64,000 bases of DNA from Pelagicoccus sp. SDUM812003 (GTDB lineage: Bacteria; Verrucomicrobiota; Verrucomicrobiia; Opitutales; Opitutaceae): assembly GCF_031127815.1 (NCBI RefSeq), contig NZ_JARXHY010000005.1, forward strand, positions 62,001-126,000, given 5' to 3'. Made by a program: the position numbers and the translations under genes. Of the stretch, positions 1 to 7,670 are shown piece after piece. Positions within the stretch are counted from its first letter, which is position 1. The number at the start of each line of letters is the position of its first letter. A model generated the notes under the pieces. The model ran no database searches. It worked only from the letters and a program-made list of their open reading frames with translations, and had not been told where the DNA came from.

Positions 1-322
1 TGCGGTGGACGGAGCTGTCGGTCGAATAGTAGAGAAAGCCATCGTGAAAACCGATGCCGCTGCCCTGCTCAGGCGTACCGGGTACCGTTTTCACCACATC
101 GGCATTCCCGTCGCCATCCTTGTCCTGCATTGCGACGACTCCCCGACCTCGGACCTTGCCATACACGTTCCCATCCGGGGAAACCGCGAGACCTCGAATG
201 CCATCCAGGCCATCTGCGAATACCGACACCGAAAAGCCTTCGGGAACAACGATTTGGGCTGAGGCTCCGGCGGCGAAAGCTCCGGAGATTGCGATTGCGA
301 CGAAAGTGGGTCGAAGGGTCAT
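1..322 (-). CDS. PQQ-type sugar/sorbosone dehydrogenase-like protein, N-terminal part
   Basis: Reading leftward from an ATG at 322 gives about 107 open codons that run off the left edge, so the C-terminus is missing. The first ~22 residues form a signal peptide ending in ASA before QIVVPEGFSV. What follows reads like the first blade of a soluble glucose/sorbosone dehydrogenase propeller: an opening EGFSVSVFADGL, a GIRGLAVSPDGNVY strand, and a DKDGDGNAD calcium-type loop. These are typical of exported quinoprotein propellers that oxidise sugars in the periplasm, but no catalytic residue lies in the visible part, so the substrate is unknown. It is transcribed divergently from the redoxin gene at 520. 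Confidence 0.7.
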   Translation of the reverse strand, partial: MTLRPTFVAIAISGAFAAGASAQIVVPEGFSVSVFADGLDGIRGLAVSPDGNVYGKVRGRGVVAMQDKDGDGNADVVKTVPGTPEQGSGIGFHDGFLYYSTDSSVHR

Positions 323-428
323 AGAGCGAACACGGGTTGGAGTTGTAGGTTTGAGGCGCTTCCGGTACCGAAGCTTAGGGAAAGACGCATTCTAGGCTCG
401 CTTGATCGCCCTGTCCACCCTGGAAGCG

Positions 429-449
429 AACTCCTCTTATGGAGGAGTT
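429..449. promoter_or_regulatory. Inverted repeat between divergent genes
   Basis: AACTCCTC (429-436) and GAGGAGTT (442-449) form a perfect 8-bp dyad with a 5-base centre, followed by another GAGGAG-type element at 455-460. It lies in the 197-bp gap between two divergent genes (starts at 322 and 520). It could be an operator or a leader hairpin; no regulator can be named. Confidence 0.3.
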
Positions 450-519
450 CCTCGAGGAGACTGACAAACGGCTTGCGACTTGCGAGTTGACGAAATCCAA
501 ACCATACTAAGTTCGCACC

Positions 520-1641
520 ATGAGACTTACCACCCTACCCCTCGCAGTCGGCGCCTTCATCGCAGCGAACCTGTTTGCCGCCGACGACCATCCGCAGCCT
601 TTGGCGCTCGGCGCCCAAGCCCCCAGCTTCACGCTTCCAGGCGTCGATGGAAAAGACTGGTCCCTCTCCGACTTCGATCAGTCCGAGCTCCTAGCGGTCA
701 TATTCACCTGCAACCACTGCCCCACCGCTCAGTACTACGAGGAACGCATCAAAGCTCTGGTGACAGACTATCAAAACCGCGGCGTGGCGGTTGTCGCCAT
801 CAGTCCAAACGATCCTGATTCCGTAAGGCTCGACGAGCTCGGCTGGGCCGTGCGCGGCGACACCTTCGAGGAGATGAAGGAACACGCGGAGGAGCGCGGC
901 TTCAACTTCCCGTATTTGTATGATGGAGACACTGAGGCGGTTTCTCGCCAGTACGGACCACTGGTAACGCCGCACGTCTTCCTTTTCGATCAAGAACGCA
1001 AGCTGCGCTACGCGGGAGCGATCGACGATAGCGAGCGTCCCCAACATGTGGAGACGCGCTACCTCAGGGACGCGATAGACGCCTTGCTCGCAGGGGAAGA
1101 ACCGAACCTCGCTCAAACCAAGGTGGTCGGCTGCTCCGTCAAGTGGGCCGGAAAGGCCCATCTGGTCGAGGACTACATGAAAAAGCTCTCCCAGGAAGAG
1201 GTCGCGCTCGAGATGGCAGATCAAGAAACCCTTGCGGCCTTGCGAGCGAACGATGGCACCGGGACGTTCCGCCTGGTCAACTTTTGGGCCACTTGGTGCG
1301 CCCCTTGCGTAGCGGAGTTCGACGAGTTCGTGACCATCAATCGCATGTACCGCCACCGGGATTTCGAGTTCGTCTCCGTTTCGATGAACCGACCCGACGA
1401 AAGCGACCGCGTGCTGGCATTTCTGAAAAAGAAACAAGCCTCCAATGCGAACTACCTTTTCGCCCAGAGCAAGCGCGACCCGTTGATCGACGCCTTCGAC
1501 CCCGATTGGCAGGGCGTCGCCCCGTACACCGTGCTGATCAACCCCGAGGGCGAAATCGTCTACCGCGAGATCGGCAGCATCGATCCAAGAGCCCTCAAGA
1601 GAATCATTCTGCGAGAGTTGAACGCTCGCAACCCATGGTGA
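520..1641 (+). CDS. Exported protein with two thioredoxin-fold (redoxin/TlpA) domains
   Basis: 373 residues. A signal peptide ending near residue 20 (LFA-ADD) sends it out of the cytoplasm. Domain 1 (about 25-195) is an AhpC/TSA-like redoxin with a CNHCP motif (C64, C67) where peroxiredoxins and TlpA proteins carry their redox cysteines. Domain 2 (about 225-370) is a TlpA-like thioredoxin with the WCAPC active site (C260, C263) and the cis-Pro stretch GVAPYTV. Another Cys (C205) sits in the linker. Single-domain versions are common; two in one chain suggests an internal electron relay for periplasmic thiol chemistry. The terminator-like hairpin at 1672 follows, so it is probably monocistronic. 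Its substrate is unknown. Confidence 0.85.
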   Translation: MRLTTLPLAVGAFIAANLFAADDHPQPLALGAQAPSFTLPGVDGKDWSLSDFDQSELLAVIFTCNHCPTAQYYEERIKALVTDYQNRGVAVVAISPNDPDSVRLDELGWAVRGDTFEEMKEHAEERGFNFPYLYDGDTEAVSRQYGPLVTPHVFLFDQERKLRYAGAIDDSERPQHVETRYLRDAIDALLAGEEPNLAQTKVVGCSVKWAGKAHLVEDYMKKLSQEEVALEMADQETLAALRANDGTGTFRLVNFWATWCAPCVAEFDEFVTINRMYRHRDFEFVSVSMNRPDESDRVLAFLKKKQASNANYLFAQSKRDPLIDAFDPDWQGVAPYTVLINPEGEIVYREIGSIDPRALKRIILRELNARNPW

Positions 1642-1671
1642 GCAGCCTCCCGAATCGCGCCTGAGAAAGGG

Positions 1672-1697
1672 AAAGGCGGGAGTCTCCTCCCGCCTTT
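1672..1697 (+). terminator. Terminator-like hairpin after the redoxin gene
   Basis: AAAGGCGGGAG and CTCCCGCCTTT pair perfectly (11 bp) around a TCTC loop, 30 bases after the stop at 1641. The A and T runs are inside the stem, so it could work on both strands, which suits the converging reductase gene at 1809. Confidence 0.7.
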
Positions 1698-1808
1698 CGT
1701 CTGCTTCAACCAACCCAACCTACCACAGTCGGGCTGGACTCCGGAGCTCAAAGGCGACCTGGCAGGCCGACACGGGATCCGAGGTCCAGCGCTATTGGCA
1801 AGACCACC

Positions 1809-2672
1809 CTAGAAATCGAAGTTGTTGGGATCGCCTCCCCAGCGCATTCCGCGCTCCAGGTCAGCGATGCGTCGCATGTCGGAGTCCGAGAGCTCGAAAT
1901 CGAAGACGTCGGAGTTCTCCACCATGCGAGAGGCCGTTTGAGTTTTGGGAATGGTGGCAACTCCCGTCTGTAGAATCCACCTCACGATGACCTGGGCAAC
2001 ACTCTTCTGATAGCTCTCCGCGATCTCTGAGAGCGTCGGGTCCCGCAGTATGCCTCCGCCATGCATAAACGGACTCCAAGCCTCCACTCGTATGCTCCGT
2101 TCTTCGCAATAGCGTTTAAGATCGAGGCTTTGCAAATACGGGTGATATTCGATCTGATTGACCACCGGCATCTCATCGCAATTCGTTTCTATCTCCTCGA
2201 GATGGCGAGGCAGGAAGTTGCTGACTCCGATGGCTCGGATGCGCCCTTCGCGATAGAAACGCTCCAGCGCGGTCCACGAAGCCACGATCTTACCCTCGAT
2301 GGGCCAATGCAGCAGAAAGAGGTCAACGTAGTCCAATCCGAGGCGCTTCATGCTCTCCTCGAAAGCCTGCTCCACGCGATCCGAACGCATCTCCGTATTC
2401 CAGACCTTGGACGTCACGAACACCTGCTCGCGCGGCAAGCCGCAGGTGCGAATCGCCGCTCCGACCCCTCGCTCGTTTCCATACAGCGCGGCGGTATCGA
2501 TAGACCGATACCCGCGTTCGATGGCTTGGCGAACGATGGTCTCAGTCAAATCATTGTCGTCCACCTCGAAAACGCCCAGCCCGAGCCAGGGCATTTCGAC
2601 CCCATTGCTCAACGTCACGCAGCGGGACAATCCCTCCTCCCTCGTTTCGCAAGTACCCTCGAATCTTTCCAT
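1809..2672 (-). CDS. Aldo/keto reductase
   Basis: 287 residues; NAD(P)H-dependent reductase of carbonyl compounds with a TIM-barrel fold, cytosolic. The catalytic tetrad is visible as D59, Y64 (SIDTAALYGNE), K89 (VTSKVW) and H122 (LLHWP). The signature GVSNF and the C-terminal cofactor loop IPKTQ are present. Family members usually begin a few residues before VTLSNGVEMPWLGLG, so the first ~17 residues from the ATG at 2672 may be an extra tail, though no better ATG lies between. It follows the VOC gene by 17 bases on the same strand, which suggests co-transcription. The physiological substrate cannot be read from the sequence; it resembles the diketo-gluconate reductase/prostaglandin F synthase branch. 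Confidence 0.9.
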   Translation of the reverse strand: MERFEGTCETREEGLSRCVTLSNGVEMPWLGLGVFEVDDNDLTETIVRQAIERGYRSIDTAALYGNERGVGAAIRTCGLPREQVFVTSKVWNTEMRSDRVEQAFEESMKRLGLDYVDLFLLHWPIEGKIVASWTALERFYREGRIRAIGVSNFLPRHLEEIETNCDEMPVVNQIEYHPYLQSLDLKRYCEERSIRVEAWSPFMHGGGILRDPTLSEIAESYQKSVAQVIVRWILQTGVATIPKTQTASRMVENSDVFDFELSDSDMRRIADLERGMRWGGDPNNFDF

Positions 2673-2689
2673 AGCGTTTGATCTGTTCT

Positions 2690-3118
2690 CTATCGGCTAA
2701 ACTGCATGCTATCTTCCGTATACTCCATCAGCTCGACGGGGTTACTATCGGGATCCTTGATCCAGCATTGATAGGAGTGGTCCATTCCCTGGATGATTTC
2801 CGTGACCTCGACCCCCTTGTCCAGCAGCCGTTGACGCTCCTCCTTCAGACCTTCGACTTCGAAACACAAGTGGCGATAGGGCGTGCGGCTATTCTGCTTC
2901 AGAGCGATCACGTCGCCGCCCCATTGCTTGACCGCCCCTTTCTGATCGAAGATCTCGATAAACGTCCGGTTCCCGCAGTCGAAATACCAGCCAAAGGGCG
3001 TGCCGTCATCATGCTTCATATCGAAAACGAAGGGGAATCCAAGCAGGTCCCGGTAAAATGCCTTCAGCGGTTCGGGTTGGTCAGTGAAAAAGCAGACGTG
3101 GGCGAGGCGCGTGATCAT
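2690..3118 (-). CDS. VOC (glyoxalase/dioxygenase fold) protein
   Basis: 142 residues, a single VOC module built from two beta-alpha-beta3 units. Likely metal ligands are the His in LAHVCF near the N-terminus, the His of YRHLCFEV in the second half, and the Glu in PVELMEY near the end. It lacks a signal peptide. The family includes glyoxalase I, fosfomycin and bleomycin resistance proteins and extradiol dioxygenases, and the sequence does not decide among them. It is upstream of, and probably co-transcribed with, the aldo/keto reductase. A methylglyoxal-type detoxification pair would fit but is only inference. Confidence 0.85.
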   Translation of the reverse strand: MITRLAHVCFFTDQPEPLKAFYRDLLGFPFVFDMKHDDGTPFGWYFDCGNRTFIEIFDQKGAVKQWGGDVIALKQNSRTPYRHLCFEVEGLKEERQRLLDKGVEVTEIIQGMDHSYQCWIKDPDSNPVELMEYTEDSMQFSR

Positions 3119-3301
3119 AGGGAGAAACCGTTTGAGTTTGACGAAGAGCGATTTGAAAAGAGGCAGCAGCCCTACTCGGAAAACAGCTCTTCGCGTTGCG
3201 TCTATCAGGCCGGAAGAGGCCGGGGACGATTCGCCACCCTACGCAATCCGCAGAGCGGAGGTCAACCGGGTCCGGAAACCGCGTTGATCTAACAAAAGAA
3301 A

Positions 3302-3322
3302 ACGGGCGGATTAACCGCCCGT
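3302..3322 (-). terminator. Rho-independent terminator of the small locus
   Basis: ACGGGCGG ATTAA CCGCCCGT is a perfect 8-bp stem. On the minus strand it is followed by GTTTTCTTTTG, a good U tract, while the plus strand offers only TTT. It begins 9 bases after the stop of the 37-codon frame at 3332-3445, which supports that frame being a transcribed unit. Confidence 0.75.
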
Positions 3323-3331
3323 TTGACGCTC

Positions 3332-3445
3332 TCACTCCCTGGTTGATTCATTGACAGAGCCAGGCATCGCGTCCTTGTTTTCTATGCGAGAACTGTAGGA
3401 CAGAGAAGCGGCCACGTCAATGGAACTCGGAGCGATTTCGCGCAT
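3332..3445 (-). CDS. Possible small protein, 37 residues
   Basis: An ATG at 3445 opens a 37-codon frame starting MREIAPSS, with the middle VAASLSYSSRIE, that ends with TGA directly before the terminator at 3302. The frame is also open for 11 codons upstream of the ATG (back to a TGA). There is no clear Shine-Dalgarno sequence and no recognised homologue. Hydrophilic, with no signal peptide or membrane segment. The case for a gene is positional: it fills the space between a structured element (3528-3584) and a terminator on the same strand. It could instead be the body of a small RNA or the remnant of a longer gene. Confidence 0.35.
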   Translation of the reverse strand: MREIAPSSIDVAASLSYSSRIENKDAMPGSVNESTRE

Positions 3446-3527
3446 TTTACCAAGGAGTTCCGGCTGCAGCTCGATTCACGAAAAGCGACGAAAACCCGGC
3501 GCTGCGAAACGACTAAACCAACTCTAT

Positions 3528-3584
3528 AAAACTGAGAAGACCGGGCGGTCCCACATCCGCCCGGCCAAGCAACGACTCAGTTTT
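3528..3584. other. Two-tier inverted repeat (possible leader or terminator structure)
   Basis: AAAACTGAG (3528-3536) pairs with CTCAGTTTT (3576-3584), and nested inside CCGGGCGG (3541-3548) pairs with CCGCCCGG (3557-3564). Both strands end in TTTT after the outer arm, so either strand could use it as a terminator. On the minus strand it sits about 80 bases upstream of the 37-codon frame. The whole gap from 3119 to 3867 otherwise holds only this small locus and promoter-like AT-rich stretches. Confidence 0.5.
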
Positions 3585-3867
3585 GGAACTAAAACCTGAC
3601 TACTTAATCTCGCTAAAGTGTTTAGGTGATTTTCGTCTTTTCGTGTTCCTCACTCGTTTTTGAGTGTGCGTAGAGAATAACAGATCCGGGCGTTTTCGAC
3701 AATCCGTGAAGCATACCGAATGCGGCGTGGAATTCCGCATTTTCGCTGAGCTCAACCCGCAAATACCCGGACGGTATCGCTCCCTGACGCTTTTTCAGGC
3801 TTTTTGGGCGGTTTGCGTAGAATTGGAGTGGACAGATGCCCACCTCCGACTAACACCTTTGGGAGCT

Positions 3868-4107
3868 ATGTCCAAAGTGCTTAAAGTAACTCCTAAGTCG
3901 ATCGCCATCGACCTGCTCCTCGTCGCCGTCGTTTTCCTTGGCTTCACCGTCTGGTTCCGTCCTCACGTACCGAGCGAAAACGAAAGCACCATATGGCTGG
4001 TAGCCATGTACACGGCCCTGCCCGCCGCTGGCACCTTCTGGCTTTGCTTGCAGATGTTCAAGGTCACCCTCGCCCACCAGCGCAAGCTGAAGGCGGAGAG
4101 CAAATAG
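3868..4107 (+). CDS. Small membrane protein with two TM segments
   Basis: 79 residues from the ATG at 3868, chosen because GGGAG at 3861-3865 gives a good ribosome site and the residues before it look non-coding. Two hydrophobic helices are evident: roughly residues 11-28 (IAIDLLLVAVVFLGFTVW) and 41-60, with a short hydrophilic loop (PHVPSENEST) between and a basic tail (HQRKLKAESK). The protein would be an inner-membrane hairpin. I do not recognise the family. A strong terminator follows at 4133. Confidence 0.75.
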   Translation: MSKVLKVTPKSIAIDLLLVAVVFLGFTVWFRPHVPSENESTIWLVAMYTALPAAGTFWLCLQMFKVTLAHQRKLKAESK

Positions 4108-4132
4108 GGCTGCTCTCCCCAGTCGAATTTCC

Positions 4133-4166
4133 AAAACCGGTCGCTCCCAGAAGCGTCCGGTTTTTT
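4133..4166 (+). terminator. Rho-independent terminator
   Basis: AAAACCGG (4133-4140) pairs with CCGG plus TTTT (4157-4164), extended by CGCT/AGCG inside, and ends in a run of six T. It lies 25 bases past the two-TM gene's stop and faces the 3' end of rnhB. Confidence 0.85.
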
Positions 4167-4253
4167 ATGCGACCCACGGCATCCCGAAAGAGGAAAATCG
4201 CTACCAGTCGCTCGTCCGCCTCGCGGGAAGGATCGAGCGAGACCGCTTTCGCT

Positions 4254-5018
4254 CTAAAAGCCGAACTCCTCCTGGGCCTCGTCGCAGGCGCTCGCTCCTT
4301 CCAGCAGCTTGCGCAAAAACAATGGGCGATGGATCGACGTCGCCCCTTTCTCCAATATGGCCGAGCGATGAAGCGCCGTGGCGTATCCTTTGGAAGAAGC
4401 CAGGTCGTAGTGAGGAAACTCGCAGTCCAAGGCCATCATGATCCGATCTCGCGTGACCTTTGCCACGATGGAAGCCATAGCGATGCAGAGGGCCTTGGAA
4501 TCGCCTTTCACCAAGGCCTCGTGCGGATAGCCAAGCAACTTCATCGGCTTTCCATCCACCAGAATCAGCCACTGCGATAGCGTTTCCACCGCCGCGGCCT
4601 CCGGATTTCCCATGGCGAACAACGGGTCGGGATCGTGAGGAGAGATTTCCGCCTTCTGCAAGATCTCCTCCACGGCGCGGCGCATAGCGGTCTGTGTCGC
4701 GCCGAGAATGTTCTGGTCCTCGATCTCCTCCACCGAGCCTCTTCCCACTCCGATCACTAGCCGTCCCTCGCGCTCCAGCCAGCGCAGCTTGCCGTAGAGC
4801 TCCTCGCGCTCGTCGAAGCTCAACAGCTTGGAGTCGTTGATGCTGGAGGAGTGGCGCTTGCACCATTCGCTGTCGTAAAACGATTCCCTTGCCGCCACCG
4901 CCGCCGCGACCACCGGCCCCGCCAGGGCCCCGCGACCCGCTTCGTCCACCCCGATCAATCCGCTCACGCCTCGCCGAATCTGCTTCCGGTCAAACGCTCT
5001 GAGACGATACGACTTCAC
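4254..5018 (-). CDS. rnhB: Ribonuclease HII
   Basis: 254 residues. It cuts RNA in RNA-DNA hybrids and starts removal of single ribonucleotides misincorporated into DNA. The family signature GVDEAGRGALAGPVV gives the first two acidic metal ligands D25 and E26; NDSK follows at 61-64, with further acids in LVDGK (D155) and KGDSK (D173) before the ASIVAKVTRD helix. The start is GTG at 5018: a GGAGGG ribosome site lies at 5025-5030 on this strand and no ATG lies nearby. It begins 15 bases after the rnhC stop, so the two RNase H genes are almost certainly co-transcribed. At 254 residues it is longer than the ~200 of E. coli RnhB, the extra length being inserted around residues 120-150. Confidence 0.95.
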   Translation of the reverse strand: MKSYRLRAFDRKQIRRGVSGLIGVDEAGRGALAGPVVAAAVAARESFYDSEWCKRHSSSINDSKLLSFDEREELYGKLRWLEREGRLVIGVGRGSVEEIEDQNILGATQTAMRRAVEEILQKAEISPHDPDPLFAMGNPEAAAVETLSQWLILVDGKPMKLLGYPHEALVKGDSKALCIAMASIVAKVTRDRIMMALDCEFPHYDLASSKGYATALHRSAILEKGATSIHRPLFLRKLLEGASACDEAQEEFGF

Positions 5019-5033
5019 GACGGGCCCTCCACG

Positions 5034-6038
5034 CTACTTTCCGAATGTGTACTCCTTGGGCTTCTTCAGCGGCAGTCGATCCAGCATGCCAGCCTCCTTG
5101 ACCACCTCGTAGGAGGTCTTGAAGTGAAGCTTCGCATAGGCGCCCAGCTCCTCCGGTCCATACTTCTTTAGAATTTCCATCGCCTGGGCTTTCGCAAGCG
5201 CGCTCGCCCCCTTGAGCAGCTTGTCCCCAAACTTCTTGGACAAGCCATCCATGTAGCGCACGTATTCCGCACGAGCCACCACCGAAGCGGCCGCCACGAC
5301 GGGATCCTCCTCCGCCTTGGTCTGCATGCGCAGGTCGAACGACGTATCCTTAAAATAACGACCGACCAGGTCCTGCTTGCTAAACTGGTCCAGCATGCCC
5401 CATGGCACCCGCTTCTTGGCCAACGCCGCCGTGAGCGACTTGGAATGCTGCCAAGCGAGCAGCAGATTCAGATTCGCCCGCGGCTTTCCCATGAGCTCGT
5501 TGTACTTGCGCATGCCGCAAAAGCAGGTCTCCACAGAGACGCCTTTGGTCTCTCGAATGATCTTATCCAGTTTTAGGATACGCGGGTCGGAAATCTTCTT
5601 GGAATCCCTTATGCCTTCCTTGATCCAGGCGTCGATGTGGACCTTGTCGGCGATGACGCAGGCCGTGACCACCGGCCCAAACAAGTCGCCCTTGCCGCTT
5701 TCGTCCATTCCGGCATGCGACTCGAACCACTCCGGATGATAGACCTCGTCGTAGCCGAAACGAGCCTCCCCCAAAACTTCCGGTTCCAAGGTGTTGATAA
5801 CGAACTCCTCCGTCTCCTTGCCCTGCACCACCAGCTTGCCACTTTTGTAGCCGACCACGTTCACCTTGTTTCCCTTGAAAGCGAAGCTTGCGTGATCGAC
5901 CTCGTAAGGCTCCCACATCTTCATCTCCAAGATGTGCCGCAGCTTCTGCAGCTGATCCGCAGTGAGCTTGTTGGTGTACATGCTCTTCTTCTTGGGCGCG
6001 TCAGGATCGACAACTGGTTTCTTTTTTCCTCGGGCCAT
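5034..6038 (-). CDS. rnhC: Ribonuclease HIII
   Basis: 334 residues from the ATG at 6038 (MARGKKK). The open frame continues upstream but that part lacks family similarity. Residues about 22-90 form the TBP-like N-terminal substrate-binding domain that separates HIII from HII. The catalytic domain starts at GMDESGKGDLFGPVV (D112, E113, Gly-rich loop), where HIII has DESGKGD in place of the HII DEAGRG. RDSKKI and AAASVVARAEYVR match the later motifs. The basic N-terminal tail may help nucleic acid binding. It removes R-loops and RNA primers. It is directly upstream of rnhB and divergent from mutY, so the 134-bp gap to 6173 should hold promoters for both directions. Confidence 0.95.
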   Translation of the reverse strand: MARGKKKPVVDPDAPKKKSMYTNKLTADQLQKLRHILEMKMWEPYEVDHASFAFKGNKVNVVGYKSGKLVVQGKETEEFVINTLEPEVLGEARFGYDEVYHPEWFESHAGMDESGKGDLFGPVVTACVIADKVHIDAWIKEGIRDSKKISDPRILKLDKIIRETKGVSVETCFCGMRKYNELMGKPRANLNLLLAWQHSKSLTAALAKKRVPWGMLDQFSKQDLVGRYFKDTSFDLRMQTKAEEDPVVAAASVVARAEYVRYMDGLSKKFGDKLLKGASALAKAQAMEILKKYGPEELGAYAKLHFKTSYEVVKEAGMLDRLPLKKPKEYTFGK

Positions 6039-6172
6039 CAAAAAATCGTTTCTCCCACAGCAAGGCAGAGCCGCAAGCGTTTGGAAACGAAAAAGTAACA
6101 CCATCGCCAAGACCATCGCTCGACTCCGCTCCATCGCACAAAATCCTCCTGCGCGCTTGTGTCGCGCGACCA

Positions 6173-7228
6173 ATGGCTTATGCCCTTGCCCAACCAATGC
6201 CCAAGCCCCTGACCGACAAAAAGACCTCCTTTCGGAAAACGCTCATCCACTGGTACGACGCGAACGCCCGCGACCTGCCCTGGCGACGCTCCCCAAGTCT
6301 ATACAAGACAGTCGTTTCCGAATTCATGCTGCAGCAGACCCAGGTCAAGACCGCGCTGCCCTACTTCGCCGCCTGGCTGGAAGCCTATCCGGACTTCGCC
6401 ACCCTCGCAGCCGCGAGCGAAGAACAGGTCCTGAAAAGCTGGGAGGGACTGGGCTACTATTCACGAGCCCGAAACCTACATAAACTGGCTCGCGAGATAG
6501 CGGAAATCCCGGCCCCCGACCTGCCGACCGACGCGAAGAGCTGGCTCTCGTTTCCAGGTGTGGGCCCCTACGCCGCAGCCGCCATCTGCAGCATCGCCTT
6601 CAACGCCCCGTCCGCCGTCATCGATGGCAACGTGGTGCGCATCCTCGCTCGCCTCACTGCAGACGAGCAGGCGTACAAAAACTCCACCGACGCCGCCAAA
6701 TCCTACCGGGGCCTGGCGGACGCGTTGTTGAATCGTCAACGTCCGGGCGACCACAACCAAGCCATGATGGAGCTCGGAGCCACCGTCTGCTTGAAGAAGA
6801 AGCCGAACTGCCTGCTCTGCCCAGTGCGCGAGCTCTGCCAAGGCTACGCCCGAGGGATCGCGGAACGGCTGCCCGCGCTCGCGAAAACGAGCTTCGAGTC
6901 GAAGACCGTCGAGCGCGCCTGGGTGAACGGTCCCGCCGGCATTCTGCTGCATCGCATCCCCGACTCCGCCAAGCGCATGAGAGGCTTGCACGAGCTTCCG
7001 GAGCTAGGCGAGCTCGGGCTCGAGCCGACCCGCGACAAAGCGCTGCTCGAGCGCAAACGCGGCATCACCCGCTACCGCATCACCGAACGCTTCCACAGGT
7101 TCGCTCCCGAGCAGCTGCCTGATCAGCTGCCCGTCAACTACCTCTGGGCCAGCCCCGAGCAGGTCCAGAAGCTTCCATTCTCAGGCCCGCACCGCCGTTG
7201 GATCGAAGAGCTGATGAAGCTCGACTGA
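6173..7228 (+). CDS. mutY: A/G-specific adenine DNA glycosylase
   Basis: 351 residues. It removes adenine mispaired with 8-oxoguanine. Visible features: catalytic Glu E50 in SEFMLQQTQV, the helix-hairpin-helix FPGVGPYAAAA (about 127-137), catalytic Asp D151 in VIDGNVVR, and the 4Fe-4S ligands C206, C213, C216, C222 (CX6CX2CX5C). The C-terminal third (about 230-350) is the NUDIX-like 8-oxoG recognition domain. Start: ATG at 6173, with a second ATG at 6197 also possible; neither has a strong ribosome site. Divergent from rnhC. Confidence 0.95.
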   Translation: MAYALAQPMPKPLTDKKTSFRKTLIHWYDANARDLPWRRSPSLYKTVVSEFMLQQTQVKTALPYFAAWLEAYPDFATLAAASEEQVLKSWEGLGYYSRARNLHKLAREIAEIPAPDLPTDAKSWLSFPGVGPYAAAAICSIAFNAPSAVIDGNVVRILARLTADEQAYKNSTDAAKSYRGLADALLNRQRPGDHNQAMMELGATVCLKKKPNCLLCPVRELCQGYARGIAERLPALAKTSFESKTVERAWVNGPAGILLHRIPDSAKRMRGLHELPELGELGLEPTRDKALLERKRGITRYRITERFHRFAPEQLPDQLPVNYLWASPEQVQKLPFSGPHRRWIEELMKLD

Positions 7229-7339
7229 ACGCGCCGCACAAAGACCGACCTGCTCGCCGCCTGCGCAACCGATATTCGCAACGTGGCAAAAAAGAGTTGC
7301 GCCTTTCCCTACCTGCTCGGAATCGGAACCGCGAAAAAA

Positions 7340-7365
7340 AAGACCCGCCGTTTCCGGAGGGTCTT
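7340..7365 (-). terminator. Terminator of rpsU
   Basis: AAGACCC-G-CCG TTTC CGG-A-GGGTCTT forms an almost perfect stem. On the minus strand it runs into eight T (plus-strand A run 7333-7341), about 30 bases after the rpsU stop. Confidence 0.85.
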
Positions 7366-7397
7366 ACGAAAGGTGATACTGAGAAGGCAGGAGTCGA

Positions 7398-7595
7398 CTA
7401 GTTGTCGTACTTGCAGCGGATCATGTTGTTGAAGGCTGCGACCTTCTTCTGACGGCGCTTCGCTTGGGAAGGCTTTTCGAAGTAGCGATTCGCGCGCACG
7501 TCCTTGATGACGCCTTCGCGATCGAGCTTCTTCTTCAGGCGGCGGAGAGCACGTTCTACTGGTTCGTTTTTGCGGATTTTTACTTCGATTGCCAT
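7398..7595 (-). CDS. rpsU: 30S ribosomal protein S21 (bS21)
   Basis: 65 residues starting MAIEVKIRKNEP at the ATG at 7595. The frame is open further upstream but bS21 begins at this position. The basic, helical protein with RRLKKKLDREG and a Lys/Arg-rich second helix (KPSQAKRRQKK) is typical; the usual length is about 60-70. It binds the small subunit near the anti-Shine-Dalgarno end of 16S rRNA and helps initiation. It has its own terminator at 7340. It lies 75 bases downstream of the stop of the sensor kinase on the same strand. Confidence 0.95.
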   Translation of the reverse strand: MAIEVKIRKNEPVERALRRLKKKLDREGVIKDVRANRYFEKPSQAKRRQKKVAAFNNMIRCKYDN

Positions 7596-7670
7596 AACGG
7601 GAAAGTGAAAGAGGCGTAACAAGGACCCTTTGCCTCTGGTCGTCAACCCTTTTCTAAGAATAGGGTCACT

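Noticed and set aside
3622-3843. 73-codon minus-strand frame upstream of the two-TM gene
   Set aside because: No ribosome site or recognisable features, and it covers the promoter region of the plus-strand gene.
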